From the NCBI RefSeq assembly GCF_017696055.1, contig NZ_JAAORG010000001.1, positions 806,001 to 870,000 of the forward strand: a stretch of 64,000 nt of DNA, in the 5' to 3' direction. Under the pieces are notes generated by a model. That model saw only the letters and a list, made by a program, of their open reading frames with translations. It was not told the origin of the DNA and did no database searches. Source of the DNA: Prochlorococcus marinus XMU1406 (GTDB lineage Bacteria; Cyanobacteriota; Cyanobacteriia; PCC-6307; Cyanobiaceae). Position numbers and translations under genes: made by a program. This document shows, piece after piece, positions 9,586-20,437 of this stretch (the stretch's first letter is position 1; each line of letters begins with the position of its first letter).

Positions 9586-12152
9586 ACAACAATATTCATT
9601 ATTTTTCCTTTAACAATAATTATTTTTCTTATTTCCTTATCTTGAGTCCATTTTAATATGTTAGGTCTTTTAAGAGTCAATTCTTTAATTTGATCTTCAC
9701 TCATATCATTATTAATATTTACTTTGTCTCTAACTTTTCCATTCACTTGTATTACTAGTTCATATGAATCTTCCTTTAGTGCTTCGGCATTAAAGGAAGG
9801 CCAGTGTTCTAAATGTATAGATTTTTTAAATCCTATAAGATGCCATATTTCTTCTGCAATATGAGGTGCAAATGGAGCCAACAAAATACAAAATGTTTTT
9901 AAAGCATCAATTTTTAAATTATTGTTTATGTCATTAATGGAATTTGATAATGAATTATAAAACTTCATTAGTTCTGAAATCGCAGTATTAAATTGGTTAT
10001 TTAATATGTCATTTGAAATTTCTTTTATAGCAATATTCATTGACTTTATTAAACTTTTTTCTTTATCTGGATAGGAATTAGATTTACTATTTATATCTTT
10101 TGCAGAATTTATATAAAGCTTCCAAATCCTACTTAAAAATCTAAATTGTCCTTCAACATCTGTATCTCCCCATTCCAAATCTTTTTCTGGTGGTGCTTTA
10201 AATAATATAAACATTCTTGCTGTATCTGCTCCATATTTATTAATTACTGATTCAGGGTCTATTCCATTATATTTAGACTTAGACATCTTCTCGAAAAGAA
10301 CTTCGAGTTTAGAATTGTCAATTGGATCTGTAGGATTTGATAAGTCAGTAATGTCGGAAGGAGAAACATATTTACCAGTTTTATTGTTTTTATAGGCTGC
10401 GGCCTGAACCATTCCTTGCGTTAATAGTTTTTCAAAAGGTTCATCAATATCAAATAGTTCATTATCTCGCAAAGCTTTAGTGAAAAATCTTGCATATAAC
10501 AAATGCAATATTGCATGCTCTACTCCTCCAACATATTGATCTACAGGTAACCACTTATTAATTTCATTCTTTTCAAATGGCTTAGTTGAACATTTTGAAG
10601 ATGGGTACCTTAAAAAATACCAAGATGAACACATGAAAGTGTCCATAGTGTCAGTTTCTTTTCTTGCCGCTATTCCACATTTTGGACATGTTGTATTTAT
10701 CCAATTATTATTATCACCTAAAGCATTAATTTTGTTAGCGGAGATTTCTATATCTTTTGGTAATGAAACAGGCAAATCCGATTGGTTTAAAGGAACAGCT
10801 CCACATTTTTTGCAATTAACGATGGGTATCGGACATCCCCAATATCTTTGTCTAGAAATTAACCAATCTCTTAAACGATATTGAATTTTATTTTCGGCCC
10901 ATCCATTATTTACTCCCTCCTCTGCAATTTTTAATTTAGCAATAGTATTTGCTATACCATTGTATTGATTAGAATTAATTAGATATCCATTTTCTACATA
11001 AGCATTATCAAGCTCATTATTTTGTTCACTTTTATCCTTTACTATTACCTGTTTAATATCTATATTGTTTTTCTTAGCAAACTCAAAATCCCTTAAATCA
11101 TGAGCAGGTACACCCATAACAGCGCCGGTACCGTATTCATCGAGGACATAACTTGCAACCCAAATAGGTATAGGTTCCGAATTAACTGGATTTATTGCTA
11201 TTAAGCTAGTTTTTATTCCAATTTTTTCAAGTTCATTATTTTTATTATTTTTCAAATATTGTTTAAGATTTTCTATATCTTGTATGGTTTCTTGATCAGT
11301 AATTTTTTTAATTAATGAATGATTTACAGAAATTGCTAAATAAGTAACTCCAAATAAAGTATCTGGCCTTGTTGTAAATACAGTTATTTTCTTTTCTGGA
11401 TTGGTATTGATATTGAAATTAATATTTGCACCAATTGACTTTCCAATCCAATTATCTTGCATTATTTTTACTCTTTCTGGCCAGTTATCTAATTTTTCTA
11501 AATCCTTCAATAACTCATCCGCATAATTAGTAATTCTTAAAAACCATTGCTTTAATAATTTTTTTTCAACTACTGCCCCAGATCTCCAAGATTTACCCTC
11601 TGAGTCAACTTGTTCATTCGCTAGGACTGTATTATCTATAGGATCCCAATTAACTTCTGATTCCTTTTGATATACAAGACCTGACTTGTATAACTCTAAA
11701 AATAGATATTGAGTCCAAATATAATAATTTTCATCACATGTTGCAAATTCCCTATCCCAATCAACTGATAGTCCCAAAAGCTTTAATTGTGACTTCATGT
11801 GAGAAATATTTTTTTTAGTCCAGACACTTGGACTAATTCCTCTTTCAATCGCAGCATTTTCAGCAGGCAAACCAAAAGCGTCCCAACCCATTGGATGTAA
11901 GACAGTTTTACCCTTAAACCTTTGGAATCGAGCTATTAAGTCTGTAATAACATAATTCCTAACATGTCCCATATGAAGATTACCTGAAGGGTAGGGAAAC
12001 ATTGATAAGGCATAAAACTTATCGCTATTCTCAGTTAATTCATCGGTTTTGTATAAATTGTTTTCTGTCCATATTGACTGCCATTTTTTTTCTATTTCAG
12101 ATGGATTATATAAATTGGTATCAGCCTCATATTGTTTATCGGGAGAAATCAC
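9582..12152 (-). CDS. leuS: leucyl-tRNA synthetase
   Basis: An 856-residue class Ia synthetase charging tRNA-Leu. The HIGH-type motif is in [14 protein letters not shown] near the N-terminus; the editing (CP1) insertion includes the threonine-rich [12 protein letters not shown]; a zinc-type cysteine set is visible ([12 protein letters not shown] and TTCPKCG); the KMSKS loop is in [12 protein letters not shown]-terminal anticodon-binding domain completes it. The start is GTG at 12152. It is divergent from dapF with a gap of about 107 bp. Confidence 0.96.
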   Translation of the reverse strand: MISPDKQYEADTNLYNPSEIEKKWQSIWTENNLYKTDELTENSDKFYALSMFPYPSGNLHMGHVRNYVITDLIARFQRFKGKTVLHPMGWDAFGLPAENAAIERGISPSVWTKKNISHMKSQLKLLGLSVDWDREFATCDENYYIWTQYLFLELYKSGLVYQKESEVNWDPIDNTVLANEQVDSEGKSWRSGAVVEKKLLKQWFLRITNYADELLKDLEKLDNWPERVKIMQDNWIGKSIGANINFNINTNPEKKITVFTTRPDTLFGVTYLAISVNHSLIKKITDQETIQDIENLKQYLKNNKNNELEKIGIKTSLIAINPVNSEPIPIWVASYVLDEYGTGAVMGVPAHDLRDFEFAKKNNIDIKQVIVKDKSEQNNELDNAYVENGYLINSNQYNGIANTIAKLKIAEEGVNNGWAENKIQYRLRDWLISRQRYWGCPIPIVNCKKCGAVPLNQSDLPVSLPKDIEISANKINALGDNNNWINTTCPKCGIAARKETDTMDTFMCSSWYFLRYPSSKCSTKPFEKNEINKWLPVDQYVGGVEHAILHLLYARFFTKALRDNELFDIDEPFEKLLTQGMVQAAAYKNNKTGKYVSPSDITDLSNPTDPIDNSKLEVLFEKMSKSKYNGIDPESVINKYGADTARMFILFKAPPEKDLEWGDTDVEGQFRFLSRIWKLYINSAKDINSKSNSYPDKEKSLIKSMNIAIKEISNDILNNQFNTAISELMKFYNSLSNSINDINNNLKIDALKTFCILLAPFAPHIAEEIWHLIGFKKSIHLEHWPSFNAEALKEDSYELVIQVNGKVRDKVNINNDMSEDQIKELTLKRPNILKWTQDKEIRKIIIVKGKIMNIVV

Positions 12153-12259
12153 TTAATTTTTATTTATTAAATTATTATTTTAATATCCATTGTATAAAAT
12201 AGAAATAGAATGTTAAAAGGAATAATTTATAATTAAAATTTAAGATATATGAATTACAA

Positions 12260-13120
12260 ATGAAAAATATAAGTTTTGAAAAATATCAAGGTAATGGAAA
12301 TGATTTCGTAATAATAGATTCTAGAGGGAATGAATTATATAAAAATTACAAGACAAATAAAATTTTTGATATAAAAAAAATTTGCAACAGGCAATTCGGT
12401 GTTGGAGCGGATGGTGTGATTTTTATAGAAGAACCTAATGAAGATAATTATGCAAAAATGATAATTTTTAATTCTGATGGTTCTGAAGCACAAATGTGTG
12501 GAAACGGAATTAGGTGTTTAGTTGAGTATCTCCACGTAAATGATTCAATGAATAATAAAAATATAGAATATAAAATTGAGACTAAAGCAGGTTTAAAAAT
12601 TGCAAAATATATAAATGATGAAATTACAGTAAAAATGGGAGTTCCAATTTTAGAATGTCAAAATATTCCAACAACAATTGAAAAAAAAATAAATTCAATT
12701 CCTTCACACGAATTTATTGAGAAAGATTTTAATAATATGGGTTATGCCGTAGGAATGGGAAATCCTCATTTAATATTCTTTGTAAAAGACATAGAGTCAA
12801 TTGTTCTTTCCAGACTTGGTCCTATATTTGAAAAAAATGAATTATTTCCTGAAAAAACTAATGTGCATTTTTGTCAAATTTTAAATAGAGATAATATCAA
12901 AGTAAAAGTATGGGAAAGGGGTGCAGGACCAACCTTAGCTTGTGGAACAGGCGCCTGTGCTATCCATGTGGCAGCTTATAAATTAGGCCTTTGTAATTCT
13001 CAAACCGTAGTAACCTTACCAGGAGGTAATCTTAAAATTGATTGGTCAAAAGACGATTGTGAAGTAATGATGACCGGTAATGCTAAAAAGGTTTTCTCAG
13101 GATCAATGTTAGTAAATTAA
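12260..13120 (+). CDS. dapF: diaminopimelate epimerase
   Basis: A 286-residue pyridoxal-independent racemase that converts LL-DAP to meso-DAP for lysine and peptidoglycan. Both catalytic cysteines are present, in MCGNGIRC and in ACGTGACA, and the N-terminal QGNGNDFVIID block is standard. Its stop TAA overlaps the next ATG by one base (TAATG at 13120), indicating translational coupling with the cysteine desulfurase gene. Together with dacB three genes later this hints at a cell-wall link. Confidence 0.95.
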   Translation: MKNISFEKYQGNGNDFVIIDSRGNELYKNYKTNKIFDIKKICNRQFGVGADGVIFIEEPNEDNYAKMIIFNSDGSEAQMCGNGIRCLVEYLHVNDSMNNKNIEYKIETKAGLKIAKYINDEITVKMGVPILECQNIPTTIEKKINSIPSHEFIEKDFNNMGYAVGMGNPHLIFFVKDIESIVLSRLGPIFEKNELFPEKTNVHFCQILNRDNIKVKVWERGAGPTLACGTGACAIHVAAYKLGLCNSQTVVTLPGGNLKIDWSKDDCEVMMTGNAKKVFSGSMLVN

Positions 13121-14292
13121 TGGAAAATAATTTTATCTATTTAGATAATGCATCCACAACTCCATTATCTGAGAATGTTTTAAATATAATTAATTCAACT
13201 TATAGGAATTATTGGCATAACCCTTCATCTACATATGAGCTAGGGATAAAATGCTCTACATACCTTGAAAAAATTAGATCTAAAATTGCTTATATATTTG
13301 AAGCAGATCCAGAGGATATAATTTTTACATCTGGTTCTTCGGAATCGACAAATATTGTATTTAATAATATTTATGAGAAATTTAAAAATGGTAGGATTGT
13401 TATTTCAAATGTTGAACATCAAGCAACAACTATTTGTGCTAATAAACTAAGAAAACAAAATTGGGATATTTACGAATGGGCGGTAAATAATGATGGAATT
13501 TTAAATATTTCTAATATCGAAAAATTTTTAAACAATGATACTAAGCTTGTATCAATTATTTGGGGACAAAGTGAAATTGGGACAATACAACCTGTCCAAT
13601 TTATTGGTTCCAAATGTAAAGAATTAAATATAATGTTTCATTTAGATGGAACTCAAATATTAAGTAATGGAATATTCAGTTGGAAAGATCTTAAATGTGA
13701 TTTCTTAAGTTTATCCGCTCATAAATTTGGAGGTCCAAAAGGGATCGGTATTCTTTTAACAAAAGAAAAGTCTAGACAAATTTTAAAAAATAATGACATA
13801 TCACTTACTCAGGAATTTTCAATTAGACAAGGTACACAAGCTTTGCCATTAATCGCTGGAATGTATGAATCACTAAAGAATATTGAAGGAAAAATAAAAT
13901 TATATGATTACATAACTGAATTTCCCTCTAATAATATTAATAAACTTAAAAATTATTTTTTTCAAAAAATTAAAGATAATAATCATATAAAGATTACGGG
14001 AAGTATTAACCATAGACTCCCCAGTCATATTTCTTTTCTACTATTAAATAAACTATTTGAGCCTATAAGGGCCTATAAGATTGTTAATTTCATGTCAGAA
14101 AATAAAATAGCCATTAGTAGTGGAAGTGCTTGTTCAAGCTCATCTGGGAAACCTAGCTCAACACTTAAAAATATTGGTTTAAAAGATGATGAACTATATT
14201 CAAATATTCGTGTTACTTTAGGTTCAATAAACAATAAGTCAGAAATAGATAAATTTTTAGACCTTATTCAAATATGTATTGACAAATTTTAA
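13120..14292 (+). CDS. cysteine desulfurase (NifS/IscS family)
   Basis: A 390-residue PLP enzyme that removes sulfur from cysteine, typically for Fe-S clusters or thiolation. The PLP lysine is in LSAHKFGGPKG, the histidine of the cofactor site is in NVEHQATT, and the persulfide-forming cysteine is in SSGSACSSSSGKP. This is the group I (NifS/IscS) layout rather than SufS. No IscU partner lies nearby. It is joined by TAATG overlaps to both dapF upstream and the DUF1995 gene downstream. Confidence 0.9.
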   Translation: MENNFIYLDNASTTPLSENVLNIINSTYRNYWHNPSSTYELGIKCSTYLEKIRSKIAYIFEADPEDIIFTSGSSESTNIVFNNIYEKFKNGRIVISNVEHQATTICANKLRKQNWDIYEWAVNNDGILNISNIEKFLNNDTKLVSIIWGQSEIGTIQPVQFIGSKCKELNIMFHLDGTQILSNGIFSWKDLKCDFLSLSAHKFGGPKGIGILLTKEKSRQILKNNDISLTQEFSIRQGTQALPLIAGMYESLKNIEGKIKLYDYITEFPSNNINKLKNYFFQKIKDNNHIKITGSINHRLPSHISFLLLNKLFEPIRAYKIVNFMSENKIAISSGSACSSSSGKPSSTLKNIGLKDDELYSNIRVTLGSINNKSEIDKFLDLIQICIDKF

Positions 14293-14918
14293 TGGAAACC
14301 ATTTACAGACTACCTAAAGATTTAAATGAATCTCTTAAGAATATGGAGGATGCAATTATTCCAAGTTTATTAGATTCAAATAAAAGATTTACTATAGAAT
14401 TTAATTTTGAAGGATTGAAGTTTAACAGAATTGGAATAACTATCTACAAGATATTGTCTAAAAATAATAATGTATTCATAACATTTGCTGATCAAGGTGC
14501 TGTGGCTTTGGCTCAAAGAGACTATCCAGATATCAAAGATAAAATCTTTACTTTTAAATCATTTAATGAATCTAATAATATAAATAATATTGATAGTGCA
14601 ATGATATCGATACTACCTCAGCCATATGATTTCGATTCATTTGAACCAATGTCTGATAATTATCAAGGTACGCATTATTCATTAAATCCAAAATTTGAAG
14701 ATGCAAATATTGGTATAGGAAGTGTTATTAGAGAGCGCCGTAAAAACTTTGTCAAAACATGGAAAAATATTTATTTTCTGCAGCCTTTAAATAAAGCTGC
14801 TCTTATGCATATTTATCCAAATAACTGGTTGCTTTTCAAAGAAGAAAATAAAAGATATTTTTTTAAAAAAGAATTTGAAATTAAACCCGACAATGAATCT
14901 ATTTTTGTAAATTTATAG
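14292..14918 (+). CDS. DUF1995 family protein
   Basis: A 208-residue protein that I recognise as DUF1995 from its N-terminal YRLPKDLNESLKNMEDAI layout and the acidic central block with QPYDFDSFEPM. The family is found in cyanobacteria and plastids; I do not know a reaction for it. No signal peptide or membrane helix is evident. It is sandwiched between the cysteine desulfurase (1-bp TAATG overlap) and dacB (1-bp gap), so it is almost certainly cotranscribed. Confidence 0.75.
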   Translation: METIYRLPKDLNESLKNMEDAIIPSLLDSNKRFTIEFNFEGLKFNRIGITIYKILSKNNNVFITFADQGAVALAQRDYPDIKDKIFTFKSFNESNNINNIDSAMISILPQPYDFDSFEPMSDNYQGTHYSLNPKFEDANIGIGSVIRERRKNFVKTWKNIYFLQPLNKAALMHIYPNNWLLFKEENKRYFFKKEFEIKPDNESIFVNL

Positions 14919-14919
14919 A

Positions 14920-16143
14920 TTGAATGTGATAAAAAAAATATATTCATTTTTCTTTATTGTTCTTTTATTAGTAACATCTCCTTTCTTAATAAGATATTTA
15001 CTAGCAAATCAGAAAATAACTATTTTAAATAGTATTTATTTTAATTTCCCGGGAATAATTAATAAAAACAAAATATGTCCTACTTATGATGCTTTATTGA
15101 ATCAAACTCTTGATGATTCTTTTAGTGTATCAATTATTAATAATAAAGGGGAAATAATAAGTTCCTACAATGAGGATGTTCCAAGGTTGCCAGCATCTAA
15201 CCAAAAATTATTCTCATCAGCTTATGTTTTAAGTAAATATAAATTAAATAATAATTTAAAAACTTCCTTATTTAAAAGTAAAAACGATTATTATTTACTT
15301 GGTCAAGGTGATCCAGATCTTAATTATGAACATATAATCGAACTAATTTCAAATATTAAAGAAAATAAATCTATTAACTTTAATATTGTAGAAATTGACT
15401 CAAAATTAAATTGGCCTAGTGGTTGGACAAATACTGATAAACTTTACGAATATGGATCTCCAATTACATCTCTAGCTATTGAAAGTAATCACAATAAATA
15501 TGAAGATATTCATGCTTTAAGAAATTTTATTAAAAACTATTTAAAAAGTAAATTTCCTAATTCAAAAGTAAATATAGATTTTTTAGATTCAGAAAAAACA
15601 TTTTTTTTAAAAGATATTACAGAGATAAGTAAAATATATTCAACTCCAATTCTTTCATTATTAACTCTTACAAATTCTGAAAGCCATAATTTTACAGCTG
15701 AATCACTCTTTAAAAATGCCTCAAATACATGGAACGATAATGACTATATAAAATTGAAAAGATGGCTTGAAAATAAAGGCCTCCCATCAACTAATGCTTA
15801 CTTTGCAGATGCTAGTGGATTGTCTCGAAAAAATAGAATTACAACAAAGTTAGTTGTATTGTTTTTAGATAAAATGAGATATTCTAATAATTTTCAAGCT
15901 TATCAATCTACACTTTCAATTACGGGAGTAAGAGGAACGTTAGCTAAAAGATTTGTAAATAGTGAATTATCTGGAAAGTTTTTTGGGAAAACTGGGACTC
16001 TTTCAAATGTCTTTGCATTATCTGGCTTTTTATATAAAAATGAAAAACCAATAATTATAAGCATTATCCAAAATTCTAATAAAATTGATAAAGAAAAAGC
16101 ATTTAAATTATTACGTGATCTTTATTACTTGAAATCTTGTTAA
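14920..16143 (+). CDS. dacB: D-alanyl-D-alanine carboxypeptidase, S13 family
   Basis: A 407-residue penicillin-binding protein of the S13 (PBP4-like) type, trimming or cleaving peptidoglycan cross-links in the periplasm. An N-terminal hydrophobic segment (about 9-29) acts as signal or anchor. The active-site serine is in PASNQKLFSS (SxxK), the second motif is in DASGLSRKN, and the KTG box is GKTGTLSN near the C-terminus. The start is TTG at 14920, one base after the previous stop; GTG 14926 is an alternative. It ends the dapF operon. Confidence 0.9.
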   Translation: MNVIKKIYSFFFIVLLLVTSPFLIRYLLANQKITILNSIYFNFPGIINKNKICPTYDALLNQTLDDSFSVSIINNKGEIISSYNEDVPRLPASNQKLFSSAYVLSKYKLNNNLKTSLFKSKNDYYLLGQGDPDLNYEHIIELISNIKENKSINFNIVEIDSKLNWPSGWTNTDKLYEYGSPITSLAIESNHNKYEDIHALRNFIKNYLKSKFPNSKVNIDFLDSEKTFFLKDITEISKIYSTPILSLLTLTNSESHNFTAESLFKNASNTWNDNDYIKLKRWLENKGLPSTNAYFADASGLSRKNRITTKLVVLFLDKMRYSNNFQAYQSTLSITGVRGTLAKRFVNSELSGKFFGKTGTLSNVFALSGFLYKNEKPIIISIIQNSNKIDKEKAFKLLRDLYYLKSC

Positions 16144-16151
16144 TAAAAATA

Positions 16152-16625
16152 TTATTTAAAATATTCTTTTAAATCGCTCTCAACAAAGGGAGGTACCATG
16201 TGATTAATTTCACCACCAAATTTTGCAACTTCTTTTACTAAAGAACTACTAAGAAAACTATAATTTGTATTTGTGGATAAAAATATAGTTTCAATATCAT
16301 TATTAAGAGATTTATTTGTATGAGCAATCTGAAGTTCATACTCAAAATCACTCATTGCTCTTAAGCCTCTAAGAATAAGATTAGCTTTTAGATCATTTGC
16401 ACAATCCACAGTGAGTCCTGAATAAGAAATAACTTCAATATTAGGTAAATGAGAAAGAGAATTTTTTATTTGTATTATTCTTCTTTCAAGATTAAATGTT
16501 GGTGTTTTAGAAGTATTTTCTAAAACAGCAACTACTAGATTGCCAAATATTTTTTCAGCCCTTTCTATTAAATCAAGATGCCCGTTTGTTAAAGGATCAA
16601 AAGTACCTGGATAAAGAATTTTCAT
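16152..16625 (-). CDS. coaD: phosphopantetheine adenylyltransferase
   Basis: A 157-residue nucleotidyltransferase making dephospho-CoA from 4'-phosphopantetheine and ATP. The N-terminal [16 protein letters not shown] includes the (T/H)xGH motif, [13 protein letters not shown] is the substrate loop, and the ISSS/T-type motif appears as [11 protein letters not shown]. The length is normal. It is convergent with dacB and separated from it by 8 bp. Confidence 0.95.
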   Translation of the reverse strand: MKILYPGTFDPLTNGHLDLIERAEKIFGNLVVAVLENTSKTPTFNLERRIIQIKNSLSHLPNIEVISYSGLTVDCANDLKANLILRGLRAMSDFEYELQIAHTNKSLNNDIETIFLSTNTNYSFLSSSLVKEVAKFGGEINHMVPPFVESDLKEYFK

Positions 16626-16684
16626 GAATTTATTATGATCGAATAAGAAATTTAGTTAAAATAAGATTATTAGATAAATCAATT

Positions 16685-17173
16685 ATGACATTAAATCTAG
16701 AAGCAAAAAAAATCTTATTAAGAAAAATACCTCATGGATTATTTATTTGTGGTGTTAGAGACGAGGATAAAAATGAAGTGAATGGATTTACCGCAAGTTG
16801 GGTGACTCAAGGTTCCTTCACCCCACCATTAGTTGTAATGGCTGTTAGAGCAGAGGGTTCTAGTCATGAAATAATAAAGTCCACCAATAAGTTCTCATTA
16901 AATGTGCTCAAAAGTGATCAAAAGGATCTAGCTGCTGTTTTCTTTAAACCTCAAAAAGCATTAGGAGGTAGATTTGAATCTGTTGAATTTAATTTAGGTG
17001 AGCTTGGATTGCCTATTTTAGTTGATAGTGTTGGTGGAGTTGAATGTAATGTTGTTGGAAGTGTTATGCATGGAGACCATACCGTATTTGTGGGAGAGGT
17101 TGAAACTGCTTATCTGAATAATGATGTTGACTCACTAAATTTATCTTCAACTGGCTGGAATTATGGAGGGTAA
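16685..17173 (+). CDS. flavin reductase-like FMN-binding protein
   Basis: A 162-residue protein of the flavin reductase/FMN-binding split-barrel family. The pattern NGFTASWVTQGSFTPPLVVMA followed by the KFSLNVL segment and the late HTVFVGEVE block is typical. The same domain forms the C-terminal flavin reductase module of cyanobacterial flavodiiron proteins, so this may be a stand-alone relative; the exact electron donor and partner cannot be told. It lies 9 bp upstream of uvrC. Confidence 0.8.
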   Translation: MTLNLEAKKILLRKIPHGLFICGVRDEDKNEVNGFTASWVTQGSFTPPLVVMAVRAEGSSHEIIKSTNKFSLNVLKSDQKDLAAVFFKPQKALGGRFESVEFNLGELGLPILVDSVGGVECNVVGSVMHGDHTVFVGEVETAYLNNDVDSLNLSSTGWNYGG

Positions 17174-17182
17174 TTATTATAA

Positions 17183-19141
17183 ATGAGTAATTCCTCTATC
17201 GAAAAAATAGATAACAAATATAATTTTAAAATTGAATATAAATTAATTAATAATAAGGAGTTATTAAAATCAAGATTATCCGAAATCCCAAAGTCATCTG
17301 GTTGTTATCTTTTTAAAGATATTGATAGTAACTTACTTTATATCGGTAAATCTAAAAAACTACGTAGTAGAGTAAGTAGTTATTTCAATAATTATTCAGA
17401 TTTAACGCCCAGATTAAGTTTGATGGTTCGTCAAATAACTGAAATAGAAATAATAGTCACAGATAGCGAATATGAAGCATTAAATTTAGAGTCAAATTTA
17501 ATTAAAACAAACAAACCATACTTTAATATTCTTTTAAAGGATGATAAGAAATATCCATATCTATGTATAACTTGGAGTGAAAAATATCCTCGAATATTTA
17601 TTACAAGAAGAAGAAGAAATAGAAATAATTTAGATAGATATTATGGACCTTATGTTGATGTCGGATTATTAAGGAGAACATTATTTACGATAAAAAAAAT
17701 ATTTCCACTTAGACAAAGACCAAGGCCAGTCTATAAAGATAGAACTTGTTTGAATTATTCAATAGGAAGATGTCCAGGTGTTTGCCAAGAAGTTATATCA
17801 TCTGACGATTATAAAAAAATAATGAAACAAGTATCTATGATATTTCAGGGAAGAAATGATGACTTAGAAATATTTTTACAAAAAAAAATGCTGCAGTTTT
17901 CAAATGATTTAGATTATGAGAATGCAGCAAAAATAAGAGACCAAATTTCAGGTTTAAAATTATTAACTGAATCACAAAAAATATCAATACCAGATTCTTC
18001 AATTAATAGAGATATCTTTGGAATAGTTTCAGAAAAAAATGTAGCTAGTATACAAATTTTCCAAATGAGATCTGGTAAGCTCATTGGGAGAATTGGTTAT
18101 AGTCAAAAATTAAATAATGAAGATGAAAATCTCATTCTACAAAAGATATTAGAAGAGCATTATATGAATGTTGAAGCTGTAGAAATACCATCAGAAATTC
18201 TTATTCAATATAACCTTCCAAAACAAGCAACCATAGAGGATTGGTTAACGGATCTAAAAAAAAACAAAGTAAAAATCTTAATCCCAAAAAGAAATAAAAA
18301 ACATGAAACTGTAGAAATGGTTTTAAAAAATGCGAAATTGGAATTAGATAGAATAATAAATGGGATACAAGATAATGAATCATCAATTGAGGATCTTGCC
18401 CAAATACTTGAATTAAGCGAACAACCTAAAAGAATTGAAGGTTATGATATAAGCCATATTCAAGGTAGTGACCCTGTAGCATCACAAGTCGTTTTTATTG
18501 ATGGGATTCCTTCTAAACAGCATTATAGGAAATATAAAATTAAAGATCCAAACGTTGTTGTAGGACATAGTGATGATTTTGCTTCGATATATGAAGTAAT
18601 ACATAGAAGGTTTAAAAAATGGTCAAGATTTAAAGAAAACGGAGGGGATTTTTCAATATTAAATGATAAAACGAATAGTAAATTAGACAATGAACTTCTA
18701 TCAGATTGGCCTGATTTAATAATGATTGATGGAGGAAAAGGACAGTTAAATGCAGCTATTAAAGCATTAAAAAAATTAAATCTTGAGGAAGAAGTAACTA
18801 TATGTTCATTAGCAAAAAAACATGAAGAAATATTTATTCCAGGCTTTACTAAGTCTCTTGATACTGACGAAAATCAAAAAGGAGTTCTTCTATTAAGAAG
18901 GGTAAGAGATGAAGCACATAGATTTGCATTATCTTTTCATAGAGACAAAAGATCTAAGAGAATGAATAGATCTCAATTGTCCCAAATCAGTGGATTAGGA
19001 CCATCAAGAATAAGAGAATTGCTTGAGCATTTTAAATCAATAGAGGCGATAAGAATAGCTAGTAAAGAGGATTTATCAAAAGTTAAAGGACTTGGAAAAA
19101 ATTCAGTAAATGATATATATGAATATTTTAACGAGTTATAA
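17183..19141 (+). CDS. uvrC: excinuclease ABC subunit C
   Basis: A 652-residue dual-incision nuclease of nucleotide-excision repair. The GIY-YIG nuclease is N-terminal (SGCYLFKDIDSNLLYIGKSK), a UVR motif lies in the middle (ENAAKIRDQISGL), the RNase H-like 5' nuclease has YDISHIQG and MIDGGKGQLNAA, and C-terminal helix-hairpin-helix motifs follow (GLGPSRIRELL and KGLGKNSVNDIY). It is complete. With mfd at the right end of the window it belongs to the same repair pathway, though the two are far apart. Confidence 0.96.
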   Translation: MSNSSIEKIDNKYNFKIEYKLINNKELLKSRLSEIPKSSGCYLFKDIDSNLLYIGKSKKLRSRVSSYFNNYSDLTPRLSLMVRQITEIEIIVTDSEYEALNLESNLIKTNKPYFNILLKDDKKYPYLCITWSEKYPRIFITRRRRNRNNLDRYYGPYVDVGLLRRTLFTIKKIFPLRQRPRPVYKDRTCLNYSIGRCPGVCQEVISSDDYKKIMKQVSMIFQGRNDDLEIFLQKKMLQFSNDLDYENAAKIRDQISGLKLLTESQKISIPDSSINRDIFGIVSEKNVASIQIFQMRSGKLIGRIGYSQKLNNEDENLILQKILEEHYMNVEAVEIPSEILIQYNLPKQATIEDWLTDLKKNKVKILIPKRNKKHETVEMVLKNAKLELDRIINGIQDNESSIEDLAQILELSEQPKRIEGYDISHIQGSDPVASQVVFIDGIPSKQHYRKYKIKDPNVVVGHSDDFASIYEVIHRRFKKWSRFKENGGDFSILNDKTNSKLDNELLSDWPDLIMIDGGKGQLNAAIKALKKLNLEEEVTICSLAKKHEEIFIPGFTKSLDTDENQKGVLLLRRVRDEAHRFALSFHRDKRSKRMNRSQLSQISGLGPSRIRELLEHFKSIEAIRIASKEDLSKVKGLGKNSVNDIYEYFNEL

Positions 19142-19229
19142 ATATTAATTAATTTTTGAAAAATAGATTTCTTGATATTGTTAAATATAACTATATTAAA
19201 AATATATATTTTTAAATTAATCTAGTAAT

Positions 19230-19796
19230 TTGGCAGCTGAAGCATATCTCTGGTTTAAATCACTTCACATTATTGGTGTAATCGTTTGGTTTGCGGGCCT
19301 TTTTTATTTAGTAAGACTTTTTATATATCATGAAGAATCTAAAAATATGGATAATGAATTAAAAATTGCCTTTAATAAACAATACACCTTGATGGAAAAA
19401 AGGCTGGCGAATATAATCACAACACCTGGGATGATATTAGCTTTAAGTATGGCTATATGCATGGTAATTATGCAACCAAGTTGGTTAAGTGAGAAGTGGT
19501 TACAAATTAAAATTTCTTTTGTTTTAGGATTAGTAATTTATCATTCTTACTGTTACAAAATAATGTATTCATTACAAAATGGTACTTCAACCATTTCAGC
19601 AAAAAACCTTAGATTATTAAATGAATTGCCTACTTTATTATTATTTATAATTGTACTTTTAGTTATTTTTAAAAATAATTTTCCAACTAGTGTTGCTACA
19701 TGGAGCGTAGTTGGACTTATTATTTTCATGTTGGCTTCAATACAATTATATGCAAAGATTAGAAAGAAAAATGAGAATTCATTAAGTAATGAATAG
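19230..19796 (+). CDS. hemJ: HemJ-like membrane protein (UPF0093/CopD-like), probable protoporphyrinogen oxidase
   Basis: A 188-residue membrane protein with about four helices. The opening WFKSLHIIGVIVWFAGLFYL with a conserved His (H13) is characteristic of UPF0093/HemJ, the protoporphyrinogen IX oxidase of many cyanobacteria, which feeds both haem and chlorophyll synthesis. The start is TTG at 19230, with no ATG in frame nearby. It overlaps the PHP-domain gene by 8 bp. Another CopD-superfamily role cannot be excluded from sequence alone, but family length and the lack of other oxidase genes here favour HemJ. Confidence 0.8.
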   Translation: MAAEAYLWFKSLHIIGVIVWFAGLFYLVRLFIYHEESKNMDNELKIAFNKQYTLMEKRLANIITTPGMILALSMAICMVIMQPSWLSEKWLQIKISFVLGLVIYHSYCYKIMYSLQNGTSTISAKNLRLLNELPTLLLFIIVLLVIFKNNFPTSVATWSVVGLIIFMLASIQLYAKIRKKNENSLSNE

Positions 19797-20436
19797 GGAA
19801 GACTTAGTAAAATTAACCTCCAATATTAATAAAAATAGTTGTCCTAAAAATATTAATTTTCACTGTCATACAAAATTTAGTGATGGAAGTCTAGAACCAT
19901 ATGAACTTTTAGAACAAGCTTATAAAAATAACTTGAAATTTTTATCAATAACCGATCATCATACAATTAAAGCGCATGAATATATAAAAAAAAATAATAT
20001 ACTTAAAAATTATCCTAAAGATTCTTTTACATTAATTTCGGGAATAGAAATTAATTGTTTGATTCTGGGATGTTTAGTACATGTAATTGGATTGGGAATA
20101 GATATAAAAAGTAAATACATAAATCCCTACATCCTTGGAGAGTCTCCAATAGGTAATGATTTAAATATTAAATCAGTTATTAAAGCAATAAATTTAGCTG
20201 GTGGTTTATCATTTCTTGCACACCCAGCGAGATACAGGATTCCCTTTTATAAATTAATTCCAGAGGCCAAAATACAAGGTATTGATGGAATAGAGGTTTG
20301 GTACGATTATGAACTTAATGAAGTATGGAATCCTAGTTTATTTGTTTGTTCAGAAATAGATAAATTAGCAGATAAATATTCAATGCTAAAAACATGCGGA
20401 ACAGATAGTCATGGACTTTCGCTATTAGGTAGATAA
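19789..20436 (+). CDS. PHP-domain metal-dependent phosphoesterase
   Basis: A 215-residue PHP-domain protein. Metal-binding residues are recognisable: HCHTKFSDGS near residue 26, ITDHHTI, a conserved glutamate in SGIEINC, LAHPARYR and the late GTDSHG. Related proteins are YciV/RNase AM-type 3'-5' nucleotidases and similar phosphoesterases; the substrate here is unknown. Its start overlaps the hemJ-like gene by 8 bp, implying coupling without obvious functional logic. The stop lies 1 bp from convergent cobN. Confidence 0.85.
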   Translation: MNREDLVKLTSNINKNSCPKNINFHCHTKFSDGSLEPYELLEQAYKNNLKFLSITDHHTIKAHEYIKKNNILKNYPKDSFTLISGIEINCLILGCLVHVIGLGIDIKSKYINPYILGESPIGNDLNIKSVIKAINLAGGLSFLAHPARYRIPFYKLIPEAKIQGIDGIEVWYDYELNEVWNPSLFVCSEIDKLADKYSMLKTCGTDSHGLSLLGR

Positions 20437-20437
20437 T

